64,000 bases of DNA. It comes from CAYRES01 sp964423425 (GTDB lineage Bacteria; Actinomycetota; Thermoleophilia; RBG-16-64-13). Of the stretch, positions 1 to 8,669 are shown piece by piece. Both the position numbers and the translations under genes were made by a program. The DNA lies in contig CAYRES010000011.1 in assembly GCA_964423425.1 (NCBI GenBank), positions 1 to 64,000 on the forward strand. Reading direction: 5' to 3'. The stretch's first letter is position 1, and every line of letters begins with the position of its first letter. A model generated the notes under the pieces. The model saw nothing but the letters and a program-made list of their open reading frames with translations. It made no database searches and was not told the origin of the DNA.

Positions 1-114
1 CAGGGAAAATCGCGAGTCGCCCCCCGCGCGGGGGCGTGGATTGAAACCAGACACTAGACGTAGGCAACATATACGATAAATCGTCGCCCCCCGCGCGGGG
101 GCGTGGATTGAAAC
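1..114 (+). CRISPR. Leader-distal end of a CRISPR array (type I-C-like repeats)
   Basis: Two identical 32-bp repeats lie at 16-47 and 83-114. They begin GTCGCCCC, contain a GC palindrome able to form a short hairpin, and end GGATTGAAAC. One complete 35-bp spacer lies at 48-82, and the tail of another spacer occupies 1-15. Repeats of this length with a G-rich stem and an ATTGAAAC end are typical of subtype I-C arrays; the subtype is inferred from the repeat alone. If the ATTGAAAC end marks the 3' side of the crRNA repeat, transcription runs left to right and this is the old, leader-distal end. No repeat follows at the expected next position (about 150). No cas gene is in the window. Bases 115-295 hold nothing else I can recognise. 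Confidence 0.9.
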
Positions 115-295
115 TACACGTCCGACAAGATGTCTGTCAACGTCGGTTGAAATCTGAGCACTGTCGGCCGGTCGACAACTGCCCACGTCTGCCCCCCGAC
201 GGGAAGCAGCCACCGAAACCACGTCCTCACCTGTTTCATACGTCTTCACCGGGGAATACACTCGAAGAACCTGCCACACAGCTCCAGGGGGCGAT

Positions 296-958
296 ATGGA
301 CACTCTCAAGGCACTGTTTCTCAACTGCACGCTCAAGCAATCACCGGCTGTCTCGAACACCGAGGCCCTCATCCGCAAGGTGTGCGGGATCATGGAGCCG
401 ATGGGTGTGGAGTGCGAGATCGTCCGTCCCGTCGACCACAAGATCCGCTTCGGTGTGCTCTCCGACGAAGGAGAGGGCGACGAGTGGCCTGGCATCCTGG
501 CCAAGATCAAAGCCGCCGACATCATCGTCATAGGTTCTTCCATCTGGTTCGGCGTCCGTTCCTCGGTGGCACAGATGATCATTGAGCGGCTGGACGGCAC
601 CTATGCGGAAGGCGATCCGGACACGGGGCAATTCCCTCTCTACAACAAGGTCGGAGGAGTGATCGTCACCGGTAACGAGGACGGCGCCCATGACGTAGCG
701 GCCAATACCCTCTTCAACCTCTCGCACTTGGGCTGCACGATACCACCCAACAGCGACTCCTATTGGGTGGGCGACGCAGGTCCGGGTCCATCCTACCTGG
801 AGGCGGGGGGCGAAAGGCATCTCTATACGAACAAGACCGCCCGCTACATGGCCCACAATCTGGTGTACATGGCCCGCATCCTCAAAGCCCAGCCCATCCC
901 CACCAACTTGAGGGCCCTCATCGAGGAGGCGCGGCAGGAAAGCGAGGAGGGCAAGTGA
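296..958 (+). CDS. Flavodoxin-fold NAD(P)H-dependent oxidoreductase
   Basis: A 220-residue protein that looks like an NAD(P)H-dependent FMN reductase or flavodoxin-like protein. The N-terminal strand LKALFLNCTL leads into a phosphate-loop region, and IIVIGSSIWFGVRSSVAQMI matches the segment in these flavoproteins that follows the second strand and contacts the isoalloxazine ring. VGGVIVTGNEDGAHD resembles the later ring-contact loop. No cysteine cluster for an Fe-S centre is visible, so an iron-sulfur flavoprotein is unlikely. The ATG follows AGGGGG with suitable spacing. The stop overlaps the GTG of the aminotransferase (GTGA), so the two are probably co-translated. The substrate is unknown. 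Flavoprotein assignment is fairly sure, the reaction is not. Confidence 0.8.
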   Translation: MDTLKALFLNCTLKQSPAVSNTEALIRKVCGIMEPMGVECEIVRPVDHKIRFGVLSDEGEGDEWPGILAKIKAADIIVIGSSIWFGVRSSVAQMIIERLDGTYAEGDPDTGQFPLYNKVGGVIVTGNEDGAHDVAANTLFNLSHLGCTIPPNSDSYWVGDAGPGPSYLEAGGERHLYTNKTARYMAHNLVYMARILKAQPIPTNLRALIEEARQESEEGK

Positions 959-2334
959 GCGAAGACCAAGACGCCACACAGTACGCAGACACCTCGGGTC
1001 GCGAACCCCCTGAGATTGGTCTCGAACCTCACGTCGAAGCCATCAAGATGCCCGACAACCTGCGAGTGGGTCTTATGCTCGCACATGAGCGGGAGGCTTG
1101 CGCCCGACGCGGTTGTCACGATGACTTCTATGCCCTGGCCTTCGGGCAGTCACCCTTCCATGTGCCCCCGTCGCTCTCTCGCGCCCTCGGCAATGCCGCC
1201 ACGCACGGACACTACTCCGACGCCGCCGGCATCGGTGAACTGCGCGAAGCCGTGGCCGATTTCAACACACGCCATTTCGGCTTGGAGGTGGACCCCTCCC
1301 GTATCTTCATCGGTCCGGGCACCAAGGACCTCTTCCATATACTCTTCGACGTGGTGGCCGGCGACATCGTCATACCCTCTCCCAGCTGGATCGGCTACTC
1401 ACCCCAAATCACCCTGCTGGACAAGCGCTTTCACGTCCTGCGCCTCGACCCCAAAGAAGGCTATCGCCTGCAGCCCGAGGCGCTCGACTCGTTTCTGGCC
1501 CTCCTACCCGCGGGACAGTACACCCTTGTGCTCAACAATCCGCACAATCCCACGGGAGTCGTGTATTCGGCCCAAGAGCTCGAAGCCATCGCCGAGGTCT
1601 GCCGCCGCCACCACACACTCGTGCTGGCAGACGAGATCTATGCTCTCACCACCTACGATTTCGAGTCGTTCGTGAGCATGGGGCGCATCTATCCAGAAGG
1701 TACCTTTGTCACCAACGGTATCTCCAAAGACCGCTCCGCCGGTGGCTACCGTTTGGGCTCCTGCATCATGCCGGAGAGGTGCTCCGATGAGTTGAAAGCA
1801 GCTTTCACCAAGGTGGCGGCCACGGTGTACACGAACGTCTCCACCCCCACGCAGTTCGCAGCCATCGAGGTGTACGAACCCAACCCGCATATCGAGCACT
1901 ACTTCAGCGTTTGCCGCGAGATACACCGCATGATGGGATCATTCCTGAGCCGCGAATTCAACTCGATAGAAGGGATACGCACAACCACCCCAGCTGGGGC
2001 CTTCTACTTCTTCGCCGATTTCAATGAGCTCGCCGACGACCTCATACGCCGCGGCGTGGCCGCCTCGAACGACTTGGCGGGAGCCCTCATCGAACATCCG
2101 CACCACTTGGCCGTGGTCACCGGCGATGCCTGTCTACTCGCCTCCGAAGATTTCGGAGCCCGCATCGCCTTCGTGGACTACGACGGGAAAGCAGCCTTCG
2201 CAGATTACGAGGCCTCGAAGCCACACGGACCGAGGGAGGAGGATGAGTTTGTGCGCCGCAACGCCCCCCGCATGGTGGCTGCCGTTGATGCGCTCCAGAA
2301 TTGGGTGGATTGGGTGAGAGCAGAAAGCGATTGA
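955..2334 (+). CDS. Class I/II PLP-dependent aminotransferase
   Basis: A 459-residue fold-type I aminotransferase. Visible signatures are NNPHNPTG (substrate and PLP contacts), VLADEIYALTTYD (the Asp that pairs with the pyridine nitrogen) and GISKDRSAGGYRLG, whose Lys should form the Schiff base. The length is about 50 residues above the usual aminotransferase because of an N-terminal extension (residues 1-40) and an acidic insert near the C terminus. I chose GTG at 955 because it overlaps the upstream stop and follows GAGGAGG; the reading frame is open further upstream, but that part is only a shadow of the flavodoxin gene. Substrate specificity cannot be read from sequence; aspartate/aromatic-type enzymes share these motifs. 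Confidence 0.85.
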   Translation: MSEDQDATQYADTSGREPPEIGLEPHVEAIKMPDNLRVGLMLAHEREACARRGCHDDFYALAFGQSPFHVPPSLSRALGNAATHGHYSDAAGIGELREAVADFNTRHFGLEVDPSRIFIGPGTKDLFHILFDVVAGDIVIPSPSWIGYSPQITLLDKRFHVLRLDPKEGYRLQPEALDSFLALLPAGQYTLVLNNPHNPTGVVYSAQELEAIAEVCRRHHTLVLADEIYALTTYDFESFVSMGRIYPEGTFVTNGISKDRSAGGYRLGSCIMPERCSDELKAAFTKVAATVYTNVSTPTQFAAIEVYEPNPHIEHYFSVCREIHRMMGSFLSREFNSIEGIRTTTPAGAFYFFADFNELADDLIRRGVAASNDLAGALIEHPHHLAVVTGDACLLASEDFGARIAFVDYDGKAAFADYEASKPHGPREEDEFVRRNAPRMVAAVDALQNWVDWVRAESD

Positions 2335-2446
2335 CGCCTACCCTCGACCCTGCCCAAGGTGTGCGCCACGCTATAGAGCGAGTTTGGCCTCGACAAATGT
2401 GGGTACTGTATGGGGCAACATCTACAGAGAGCGAAAGGGAGGAACT

Positions 2447-3232
2447 ATGGCCGAATCGGTATCCGATGAAGTCAAGTTCATGCGGCTACGCCGTTTCAAC
2501 CTGATAATGGGGGTGCTTCACCTCATCCAAGGCGTTCTGATGCTGGTACTCTCGAGCTCGTTCGCCCTGCCCGTGTACGCAAGCTACTTGCGCTTCGATG
2601 AAGCCACCCAGAGCCTGAAGCCTGTGCCAGAAGTCCTCTTCACCCTGCAGATCGGGCCCATGGTCGCGATCTTCCTCTTCTTCTCGGCATTGGCCCATCT
2701 GCTCATCTCGTCGCCGGGCATATACCCCTGGTATGTGCGCAATTTGAAGAACCACATCAACAAGGCGAGGTGGGTCGAGTACTCCTTCAGCTCGTCCCTC
2801 ATGATGGTCATCATCGCCATGCTCGTGGGCATCTACGACATCGCCACGCTGATCGTCATCTTCATCGTGAACGCTTCCATGATCCTCTTCGGCTGGATGA
2901 TGGAACTGCACAACCAGACCACCACGAAGACCAACTGGACGGCCTACATCTTCGGGTGCATCGCCGGTATCGCCCCCTGGATAGCCGTGGCCGTGTACCT
3001 CATCGGCTCTGCGAGCGGCGAAGGGCAGGGACCGCCAGCCTTCGTATACTGGATCTTCTTCTCGATCTTCGTGTTCTTCAACACCTTCGCGGTCAATCAG
3101 GTGCTGCAGTACAAGAAGGTAGGGAAGTGGCGCGACTATCTCTATGGAGAGCGCGCCTACATCGTCCTCAGCCTGGTGGCCAAGAGCCTCCTGGCTTGGC
3201 AGGTATTTGCAGGGACGCTGCAGCCCGCATAG
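2447..3232 (+). CDS. Heliorhodopsin (retinal-binding seven-helix membrane protein)
   Basis: A 261-residue seven-helix protein with hallmarks of the heliorhodopsin family. Helix C carries RWVEYSFSSS, whose Glu111 corresponds to the Schiff-base counterion. Helix G carries LSLVAKSLLAWQ, with Lys246 as the retinal attachment site and Ser242 four residues before it, as in heliorhodopsin 48C12. His25 and His84 match the two conserved intracellular-side histidines. Heliorhodopsins have an inverted topology (N terminus in the cytoplasm) and slow photocycles, and their function is unsettled. The ATG follows GGGAGGAAC with good spacing. The gene sits 112 bp after the aminotransferase on the same strand, so it may be in that operon or have its own promoter. 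It is followed by a strong stem-loop. No retinal-forming oxygenase is in the window. Confidence 0.95.
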   Translation: MAESVSDEVKFMRLRRFNLIMGVLHLIQGVLMLVLSSSFALPVYASYLRFDEATQSLKPVPEVLFTLQIGPMVAIFLFFSALAHLLISSPGIYPWYVRNLKNHINKARWVEYSFSSSLMMVIIAMLVGIYDIATLIVIFIVNASMILFGWMMELHNQTTTKTNWTAYIFGCIAGIAPWIAVAVYLIGSASGEGQGPPAFVYWIFFSIFVFFNTFAVNQVLQYKKVGKWRDYLYGERAYIVLSLVAKSLLAWQVFAGTLQPA

Positions 3233-3320
3233 GCCGGTTCGGTGGGACGCGCGCCGACCCGGTACGCTTCACCACGCTCCGACCACCCATCCGGGGGTCC
3301 GCCTCCCCGGACATGCGACC

Positions 3321-3348
3321 CGCCGGCGCCCGGACACGGGCGCCGGCG
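3321..3348. terminator. Stem-loop between convergent genes
   Basis: A perfect 12-bp GC-rich stem (3321-3332 with 3337-3348) with a GACA loop lies between the heliorhodopsin gene and the convergent TIGR04076 gene. There is no clear T-run, so intrinsic termination is plausible but not certain. Confidence 0.55.
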
Positions 3349-3431
3349 GAATCTTCAGGGAACGGCGGAATCTCGGGCTGGATACAGCACCCACTGACGG
3401 GGAAGATAGCGCCGGGCCGCCGACAAGGTAG

Positions 3432-3743
3432 TTACCTCGGGTCCGCCTCCTCCAACCTGCGCAGCTCGAACACCACCGGGTTGCTCGGGTCGGAGCAGCA
3501 CACTCTGCCGACACTCCCGTTCCCCTCCCAGGGGATTCCGCCACCGAATCTCAACGCCACCAGCATGGGCGCCATGGCCACGAGCGCCCATACACACAGT
3601 CCATCAGGCACCTCGTCGCTTCTCATGAACCATGTATCCCCCTTCTCGTAGCCACAGGGCGCTACCCCGGACTCGAGTACGTCCACCACCTCGATCCGCA
3701 CGGGAGGCGTTGCGCAGGAATCGGGCAGCATTCTTGTCCCCAT
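3432..3743 (-). CDS. TIGR04076 family protein
   Basis: A 103-residue protein of the uncharacterised TIGR04076 family. Family features visible are the opening VRIEVVDV strand, a CGYEKGD segment, the central LRFGGGIPWEGN region and the closing VCCSDPSNPVVFELRRL. The function is unknown; family members are small and soluble. The ATG at 3743 has GAGGAG five bases upstream; a GTG two codons earlier is in frame but too close to that site. It begins 9 bp after the stop of tex and is probably its operon partner. Confidence 0.75.
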   Translation of the reverse strand: MGTRMLPDSCATPPVRIEVVDVLESGVAPCGYEKGDTWFMRSDEVPDGLCVWALVAMAPMLVALRFGGGIPWEGNGSVGRVCCSDPSNPVVFELRRLEEADPR

Positions 3744-3752
3744 GATCACTCC

Positions 3753-5918
3753 TCACTCTCTATCTCGCATGGAGAGCGAGATCCGCCGCCTCGCTTCATC
3801 CACCTCGATCACGGTCACCATTACCCGCTGCTGCACCTTGACAACCTCCGCCGGATCGCGGACGAAGCGATCGGCCAGCTTGCTCACGTGAACCAAGCCG
3901 TCCTGGTGCACGCCCACGTCCACGAAAGCCCCGAATCTGGTGACGTTCGTGACGATGCCGGGCAGCCTCATGCCGGGCTCCAAGTCTTGGAGCTTCTCGA
4001 CACCCGGAGCGAACGAGAAGCTCTCGAACGACTCCCGCGGGTCCCGGCCCGGACGAGCCAGCTCCGCCATGATATCGGTGAGCGTGGGCAGCCCGACCTT
4101 GTGGGTCACGTAGCGTTCGAGGGCGACCCGACCACGGAGCGCCGTATCGCGCAGCAGATCGGCAACCTCGCAGTCCAGATCGCCCGCCATGGCCTCCACC
4201 ACAGGGTAGCTCTCGGGGTGCACCGCGCTCGCATCGAGAGGATTCGTCCCGCCACGGATACGAAGGAAACCGGCAGCCTGCTCGAATGCCTTGGGGCCGA
4301 GCCGTGGGACCTCGAGCAACTCCCGCCGGCAGGAGAAGGGCCCGTGCTCCTCCCGGTAGGCCACGATGTTGGCGGCACGCTGAGGACCCAGACCGGAGAC
4401 GTAGGCCAGCAGGCGGCTGCTCGCCGTGTTCACTTCCACCCCCACACTGTTCACGCAACTCGCAACCACGTCATCGAGAGCGCGCCGAAGCGCCACTTGG
4501 TCCACGTCGTGCTGATACTGCCCGACTCCGATCGACTTCGCGTCGATCTTCACCAATTCCGCCAACGGATCCTGCAGACGACGCCCAATGGACACCGACC
4601 CGCGCACCGTCACGTCGTGGTCCGGGAACTCCTCCCGAGCCGCCTCCGAAGCCGAGTAGATGGAGGCTCCACTCTCGTTCACCATCACGATGTCGATTGA
4701 GGCCCCCAGCCCGAGGCCGCGCAGGAAGGCTTCCGTCTCCCTGCCCGCGGTGCCGTTCCCCACGGCGATGGCACGAACGGAGTAGCGCTCCGCCAACTCT
4801 CTCACCTTAGCGGTGGCTTCGGCACGAAGCCGCTCCGACTGATGCGGGAACACCGTCGTGTGTTCCAGGAGGCTTCCCTGCGCATCGAGCGCGACCACCT
4901 TACATCCGGTGCGGAAACCAGGGTCGACGGCTAGGACCGGTTTCTCTCCCAATGGTGGAGCGAGCAGTAGCTCCCGCAGGTTGGCCGCGAACACACGGAT
5001 GGCCTCCTCGTCGGCTCGGATCTTGGCCTCGTTGCGGGCCTCGGTCTCGAGCGACGGCCCCAGCAGTCGCCGGTACGAGTCGTGCACAGCCTCCCGCACC
5101 TGCCCGGCCGCCACGCCGTCTCCGGTCACGAAACGCGGCTCGAGCAGATCGAGGGCCCGTTCTTCCGGGGGGCGCAGATGCACCGTGAGAAAGCCCTCGC
5201 TCTCACCCCGGAACATAGCCAGCACCCGGTGGGAGGGAGCCGCAGAAGCCGGTTCCCGCCAATCGAAGTAGTCGCGGTACTTGGCCCCCTCCTCCTTCTT
5301 GCCCCGCGCGACTCTGGACTCGAGAAACCCCTCTCCGGCCCACAGCAGGCGAAGCTCGGCCCGCGCTTCGGCGTCCTCCGACACCCACTCGGCGATGATG
5401 TCGCGGGCTCCGGCGAGGGCATCCTCCTCGGTCTCTATTCCGGTCTCGGGGTCGACGAGCCCTGCCGCCGCTTCCGCCAGTTCCTCTGCGCCCGTCTCCT
5501 GCCGGCGAAACAGAAGGAGCGCCAAGGGCTCGAGACCGCGCTCCCGGGCGAGGGTGGCCCGCGTCCGGCGTTTGGGACGGAACGGCAGATAAATGTCTTC
5601 CAGTGCGACGAGCGTGTCCGCTGCCCCAAGGGACTTTTCCAACTCGGGTGTCAGAAGCTCCCGTTCGGCCAAAGACCGGATGATGGCCTCACGTCGCCTA
5701 TCGAGTTCGCGAAGCTGCTCCAGCCGGTCCCGGACGGCCGTGACGGCCACCTCGTCGAGCGAGCCGGTGGCCTCCTTGCGGTATCGCGCGATGAAGGGCA
5801 CGGTGGCGCCGGAAACCAAGAGATCGGCCGCCGCTTCAACCTGTGCCGGCCGCACAGCAAGCTCCGCGGCGATGATCTCCACGTGGGTGGACGAACCGGT
5901 GTTGAGTGGTGATTCCAA
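3753..5918 (-). CDS. tex: Tex-like S1 RNA-binding transcription accessory protein
   Basis: About 721 residues, close to the usual Tex length. The N-terminal helical domain has the family signature VPFIARYRKEATGSLDE. A YqgF/RuvX-like RNase H fold follows (VLAVDPGFRTGCKVVALD). Next come helix-hairpin-helix motifs (VNTASSRLLAYVSGLG, LLEVPRLGPKAFEQAAGFLRIRGG). A C-terminal S1 domain closes the protein (PGIVTNVTRFGAFVDVGVHQDGLVHVS). Tex binds nucleic acids and associates with the transcription machinery. The frame is open to 6086, but a TTG at 5918 preceded by AAGGAG gives the family-typical N terminus; an upstream ATG at 5972 is possible. The divergent neighbour is a PLP decarboxylase. Confidence 0.95.
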   Translation of the reverse strand: MESPLNTGSSTHVEIIAAELAVRPAQVEAAADLLVSGATVPFIARYRKEATGSLDEVAVTAVRDRLEQLRELDRRREAIIRSLAERELLTPELEKSLGAADTLVALEDIYLPFRPKRRTRATLARERGLEPLALLLFRRQETGAEELAEAAAGLVDPETGIETEEDALAGARDIIAEWVSEDAEARAELRLLWAGEGFLESRVARGKKEEGAKYRDYFDWREPASAAPSHRVLAMFRGESEGFLTVHLRPPEERALDLLEPRFVTGDGVAAGQVREAVHDSYRRLLGPSLETEARNEAKIRADEEAIRVFAANLRELLLAPPLGEKPVLAVDPGFRTGCKVVALDAQGSLLEHTTVFPHQSERLRAEATAKVRELAERYSVRAIAVGNGTAGRETEAFLRGLGLGASIDIVMVNESGASIYSASEAAREEFPDHDVTVRGSVSIGRRLQDPLAELVKIDAKSIGVGQYQHDVDQVALRRALDDVVASCVNSVGVEVNTASSRLLAYVSGLGPQRAANIVAYREEHGPFSCRRELLEVPRLGPKAFEQAAGFLRIRGGTNPLDASAVHPESYPVVEAMAGDLDCEVADLLRDTALRGRVALERYVTHKVGLPTLTDIMAELARPGRDPRESFESFSFAPGVEKLQDLEPGMRLPGIVTNVTRFGAFVDVGVHQDGLVHVSKLADRFVRDPAEVVKVQQRVMVTVIEVDEARRRISLSMRDRE

Positions 5919-6100
5919 GAGTAAGCCTACTCCTTGTTTGTAGACGGCAGGTGGGGCTCCACAACGAGCCATAGAATACCCCGCGTCCGGCACCGGCGGC
6001 GCAGACCACATAGCCGAGTCTGGTGGTACGATGCGAGAGAGGCGACCCGAGAACGTTGGGGAGAACAAGTGGCGAAACCCAGACACATGCGAAGATCAAC

Positions 6101-7465
6101 GTGATCCCCCACCAACCCGACCTTCTGCGGGAGGCCGCAGAGAGGGCCTTGGCCTACATAGAGGCGCTTCCCTCGCGCCGCGTCTCCGCAGCACCCGAAG
6201 CCGTCGCCGCGCTGGAAGGATTGCGCGAGCCATTGCCTGAGAGTCCCTCAGACCCGGTTCAGACCCTTCGCCTGCTCGACAGGTTGGGTTCTCCCGCCAC
6301 CATGGCAACCGCCGGCCCCCGCTTCTTTGGACTCGTCGCCGGTGGCGCGCTGCCGGTGACGCTGGCGTCGACATGGCTGGCAGCGGCATGGGACCAACCC
6401 GCTTCTTTCTTCAGACTGACTCCGGCCTCCGCCCTCCTCGAGGAGATCGCACTCGGTTGGATCATCGAACTGCTGAAAATGCCTCCCACATGTGCGGGAG
6501 CCTTCGTCACAGGAGCGACACTCGCCAACACAGTGTCGCTCGCAGCAGCGAGGCACCGCCTGCTCGAGGGCGCCGGTTGGAACGCAGAAGCCGACGGCCT
6601 GTTCGGCGCTCCACCGCTCACGGTTATCGTGGGAGAGCAGGCCCACGCGAGTATCTTCAAAGCCCTCGGGCTGCTCGGTCTGGGCAGGAGCCGAGTCATC
6701 CGAGTACCCGCCGACTCAGAGGGACGCATGCGGCCGGAGGCCCTGCCCCACCTTACCGGGCCGTCCATCGTCTGTGTCCAAGCCGGCAATGTGAACAGCG
6801 GCGCCTTCGACCCCATCGGCGAGATCTGCCGCCTCGTGCACCCCCACGGAGGTTGGGTGCACGTCGACGGCGCCTTCGGCCTGTGGGCGGCGGCCACACC
6901 GTCACGGAGCCACCTCACCGCGGGGTTGCAAGAGGCCGACTCCTGGGCAACCGACGGTCACAAGTGGCTGAACGTACCGTACGACAGCGGCTTGGCGCTC
7001 GTCCGCGACCCCGTGGCCCTACAGGCGGCGATGGCCATCACTGCGGATTACCTCCCCCAAGAGACTCCGGAGCGCAATCCCTCGGACTTCACGCCGGAGA
7101 TGTCACGGCGATCACGTGGAGTCGAGATATGGGCGGCACTCCGTTCTCTGGGCAGGGAGGGTGTCGCCGAGATGATCGAGCACACCTGCCGCCATGCCAT
7201 TCGTTTCGCGGAGGGGCTGGCCGCTGCCGGCTACGAGATCCTGAACGAGGTGGTGCTCAATCAGGTCTTGGTCTCGTGGGGAGACACCGCAACCACCGAG
7301 AAGGTGATCGATGCCATCCAGACCGATGGCACCTGCTGGTGCAGCGGCACCACCTGGAGGGGACGCCCGGCGATGCGCATCAGTGTGAGCAGCTGGGCCA
7401 CCACTGAAGCCGACGTGGAGAGAAGTCTGGCGGCAATGATCCGAGCAGCTGAAGGACGAGCGTGA
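6101..7465 (+). CDS. Group II PLP-dependent decarboxylase/aspartate aminotransferase-like enzyme
   Basis: About 454 residues, related to group II pyridoxal-dependent decarboxylases (aromatic-L-amino-acid and glutamate decarboxylase superfamily). FVTGATLANTVSLAAARH matches the phosphate-binding segment. HPHGGWVHVDGAFG holds the Asp that contacts the PLP ring, and WATDGHKWLNVPYDSG holds the Schiff-base Lys. Close homologues are often annotated as aspartate aminotransferase-like or sphingosine-phosphate-lyase-like, so the substrate is open. The start is uncertain: GTG at 6101 gives a natural N terminus but only a weak Shine-Dalgarno, and the frame is open back to a GTG at 6023. It is the first gene of a four-gene operon ending in rsgA, each junction overlapping by 4 nt. 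Confidence 0.8.
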   Translation: MIPHQPDLLREAAERALAYIEALPSRRVSAAPEAVAALEGLREPLPESPSDPVQTLRLLDRLGSPATMATAGPRFFGLVAGGALPVTLASTWLAAAWDQPASFFRLTPASALLEEIALGWIIELLKMPPTCAGAFVTGATLANTVSLAAARHRLLEGAGWNAEADGLFGAPPLTVIVGEQAHASIFKALGLLGLGRSRVIRVPADSEGRMRPEALPHLTGPSIVCVQAGNVNSGAFDPIGEICRLVHPHGGWVHVDGAFGLWAAATPSRSHLTAGLQEADSWATDGHKWLNVPYDSGLALVRDPVALQAAMAITADYLPQETPERNPSDFTPEMSRRSRGVEIWAALRSLGREGVAEMIEHTCRHAIRFAEGLAAAGYEILNEVVLNQVLVSWGDTATTEKVIDAIQTDGTCWCSGTTWRGRPAMRISVSSWATTEADVERSLAAMIRAAEGRA

Positions 7466-7866
7466 GCATGGGTCGGGGTGTGACCACCGGGGTTGCGGTC
7501 TTCATGATCATCATGGGAATCGGGGTCGCCGGCATCTGGACCAAGGACATAATCACCCGCACTCCGGAGATCGACTGGACACGAGGGGTGCTCAAGGCAC
7601 GAGAGAAGGCGGGAGGTAGTCTCCTGCTTCCGCACTGGCTGGCAGAATACGGCACGGCTGTCATTCTGCTCGTGGGGGCAGCAGGCCTCCTCAGTGGCTC
7701 CGGCTGGGGGCTTCTCGTGGGTCTCGTGGGGCTGGGAGCACTTCTCTATACCTCTACCAACAGCCTCGGCTGGGTTCTCGCCCGGCGCGAACGCTACCCA
7801 TACGGCGTACCGATGCTCGTGGCGGCACTCGGAGCGGTGGCATCAGTCGTGTTGCTGCTGCTATGA
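7462..7866 (+). CDS. Small integral membrane protein, unknown function
   Basis: A 134-residue hydrophobic protein with four likely membrane helices at about residues 8-26, 63-78, 80-97 and 115-134. The first helix is followed by a 35-residue charged loop. I recognise no family. The GTG overlaps the stop of the decarboxylase (GTGA), and its own stop overlaps the next ATG, so it is translationally coupled to both neighbours. An ATG two codons in is an alternative start. Confidence 0.7.
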   Translation: MSMGRGVTTGVAVFMIIMGIGVAGIWTKDIITRTPEIDWTRGVLKAREKAGGSLLLPHWLAEYGTAVILLVGAAGLLSGSGWGLLVGLVGLGALLYTSTNSLGWVLARRERYPYGVPMLVAALGAVASVVLLLL

Positions 7867-8669
7867 GCGGGGGTGGGCTCGGAGACACTGTGCGCCGTGT
7901 GGTCGGGCTCCCTATGAAAGGAGAGCGCACCCGGGGGCGGCCCCGCTCCGCCAACAGGGCCTCATCGTTCCACCTCTGGTGGGAGCTACCCCACTCCGGA
8001 CCGCTGGTGGAAGTATCGGCGGTACTCGAGATTCCCGGCACTCCCGCAGTCCCCGACCTCTACTTCTGGGCGCTGCAGGTCAGCTTCGAGCGGCAGGGCC
8101 AAGTGCTCGGCGGCGGCCACACCGGTCTTCAGTGGCACCCCTCCTACCCCGCCTATGGCGCCGTCAATTGGGGAGGCTACCGCTCCTCCGCAGAGGGAGG
8201 CGGCCCCCTTCCCGGAACTCCCTCGTCCCTTCCCGGGCTCACAGGAGAGCCGAACACGCGGGCGTTCCCTTGGAAGCCCGCGACCCCTTACCGTTTTCGG
8301 ATCTCCCGCTCGCCCGAACACAGAGGAGCCTGGCGGGCCGAAGTCACCGACCTCACGGATGGCGTCCGTACCGTCATTCGCGATCTCTTCGCAGACGCCC
8401 CCCACCTGGCCGCCCCAGTCGTGTGGTCCGAGGTGTTCGCCGACTGTGACGCCCCGGGCGTCACCGCCCGCTGGAGCCACCTGGAAGCAATCGATGAGGA
8501 GGGGGCAATGGTCAGTCCTCGGGCCCTCCGCGTGACCTACCAGAGCTACGAAGAGGGAGGATGCACCAACACCACGGTGACACATGAGGGAACGGCGGTC
8601 CTTCAGACCACGAACGTGCCCCGCACCATGTCTCACAACACCAGGCTTCCCGGCCTCGGAAACACATGA
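7863..8669 (+). CDS. Conserved-looking hypothetical protein, beta-rich
   Basis: A 268-residue soluble protein that I do not recognise. It is rich in Trp, Tyr, Pro and Gly with alternating hydrophobic stretches (VPDLYFWALQVSFE, YGAVNWGGYR, YRFRISRSPEHRG), suggesting a beta-sandwich fold. No signal peptide or membrane segment is visible. It overlaps the preceding gene by ATGA and the following rsgA by ATGA. Codon usage fits its neighbours, so the gene is probably real. A lectin-like or enzyme-accessory role would be speculation. Confidence 0.65.
   Translation: MSGGGLGDTVRRVVGLPMKGERTRGRPRSANRASSFHLWWELPHSGPLVEVSAVLEIPGTPAVPDLYFWALQVSFERQGQVLGGGHTGLQWHPSYPAYGAVNWGGYRSSAEGGGPLPGTPSSLPGLTGEPNTRAFPWKPATPYRFRISRSPEHRGAWRAEVTDLTDGVRTVIRDLFADAPHLAAPVVWSEVFADCDAPGVTARWSHLEAIDEEGAMVSPRALRVTYQSYEEGGCTNTTVTHEGTAVLQTTNVPRTMSHNTRLPGLGNT

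Noticed and set aside
139..153. A CGTCGGTTGAAAT stretch resembling the end of the CRISPR repeat
   Set aside because: It matches only about 10 of 15 bases, is off the repeat-spacer period, and lacks the GC palindrome.
3888..4700. Open plus-strand frames inside tex, some over 250 codons
   Set aside because: They are shadows caused by high G+C third positions; the minus strand carries the full Tex domain set.
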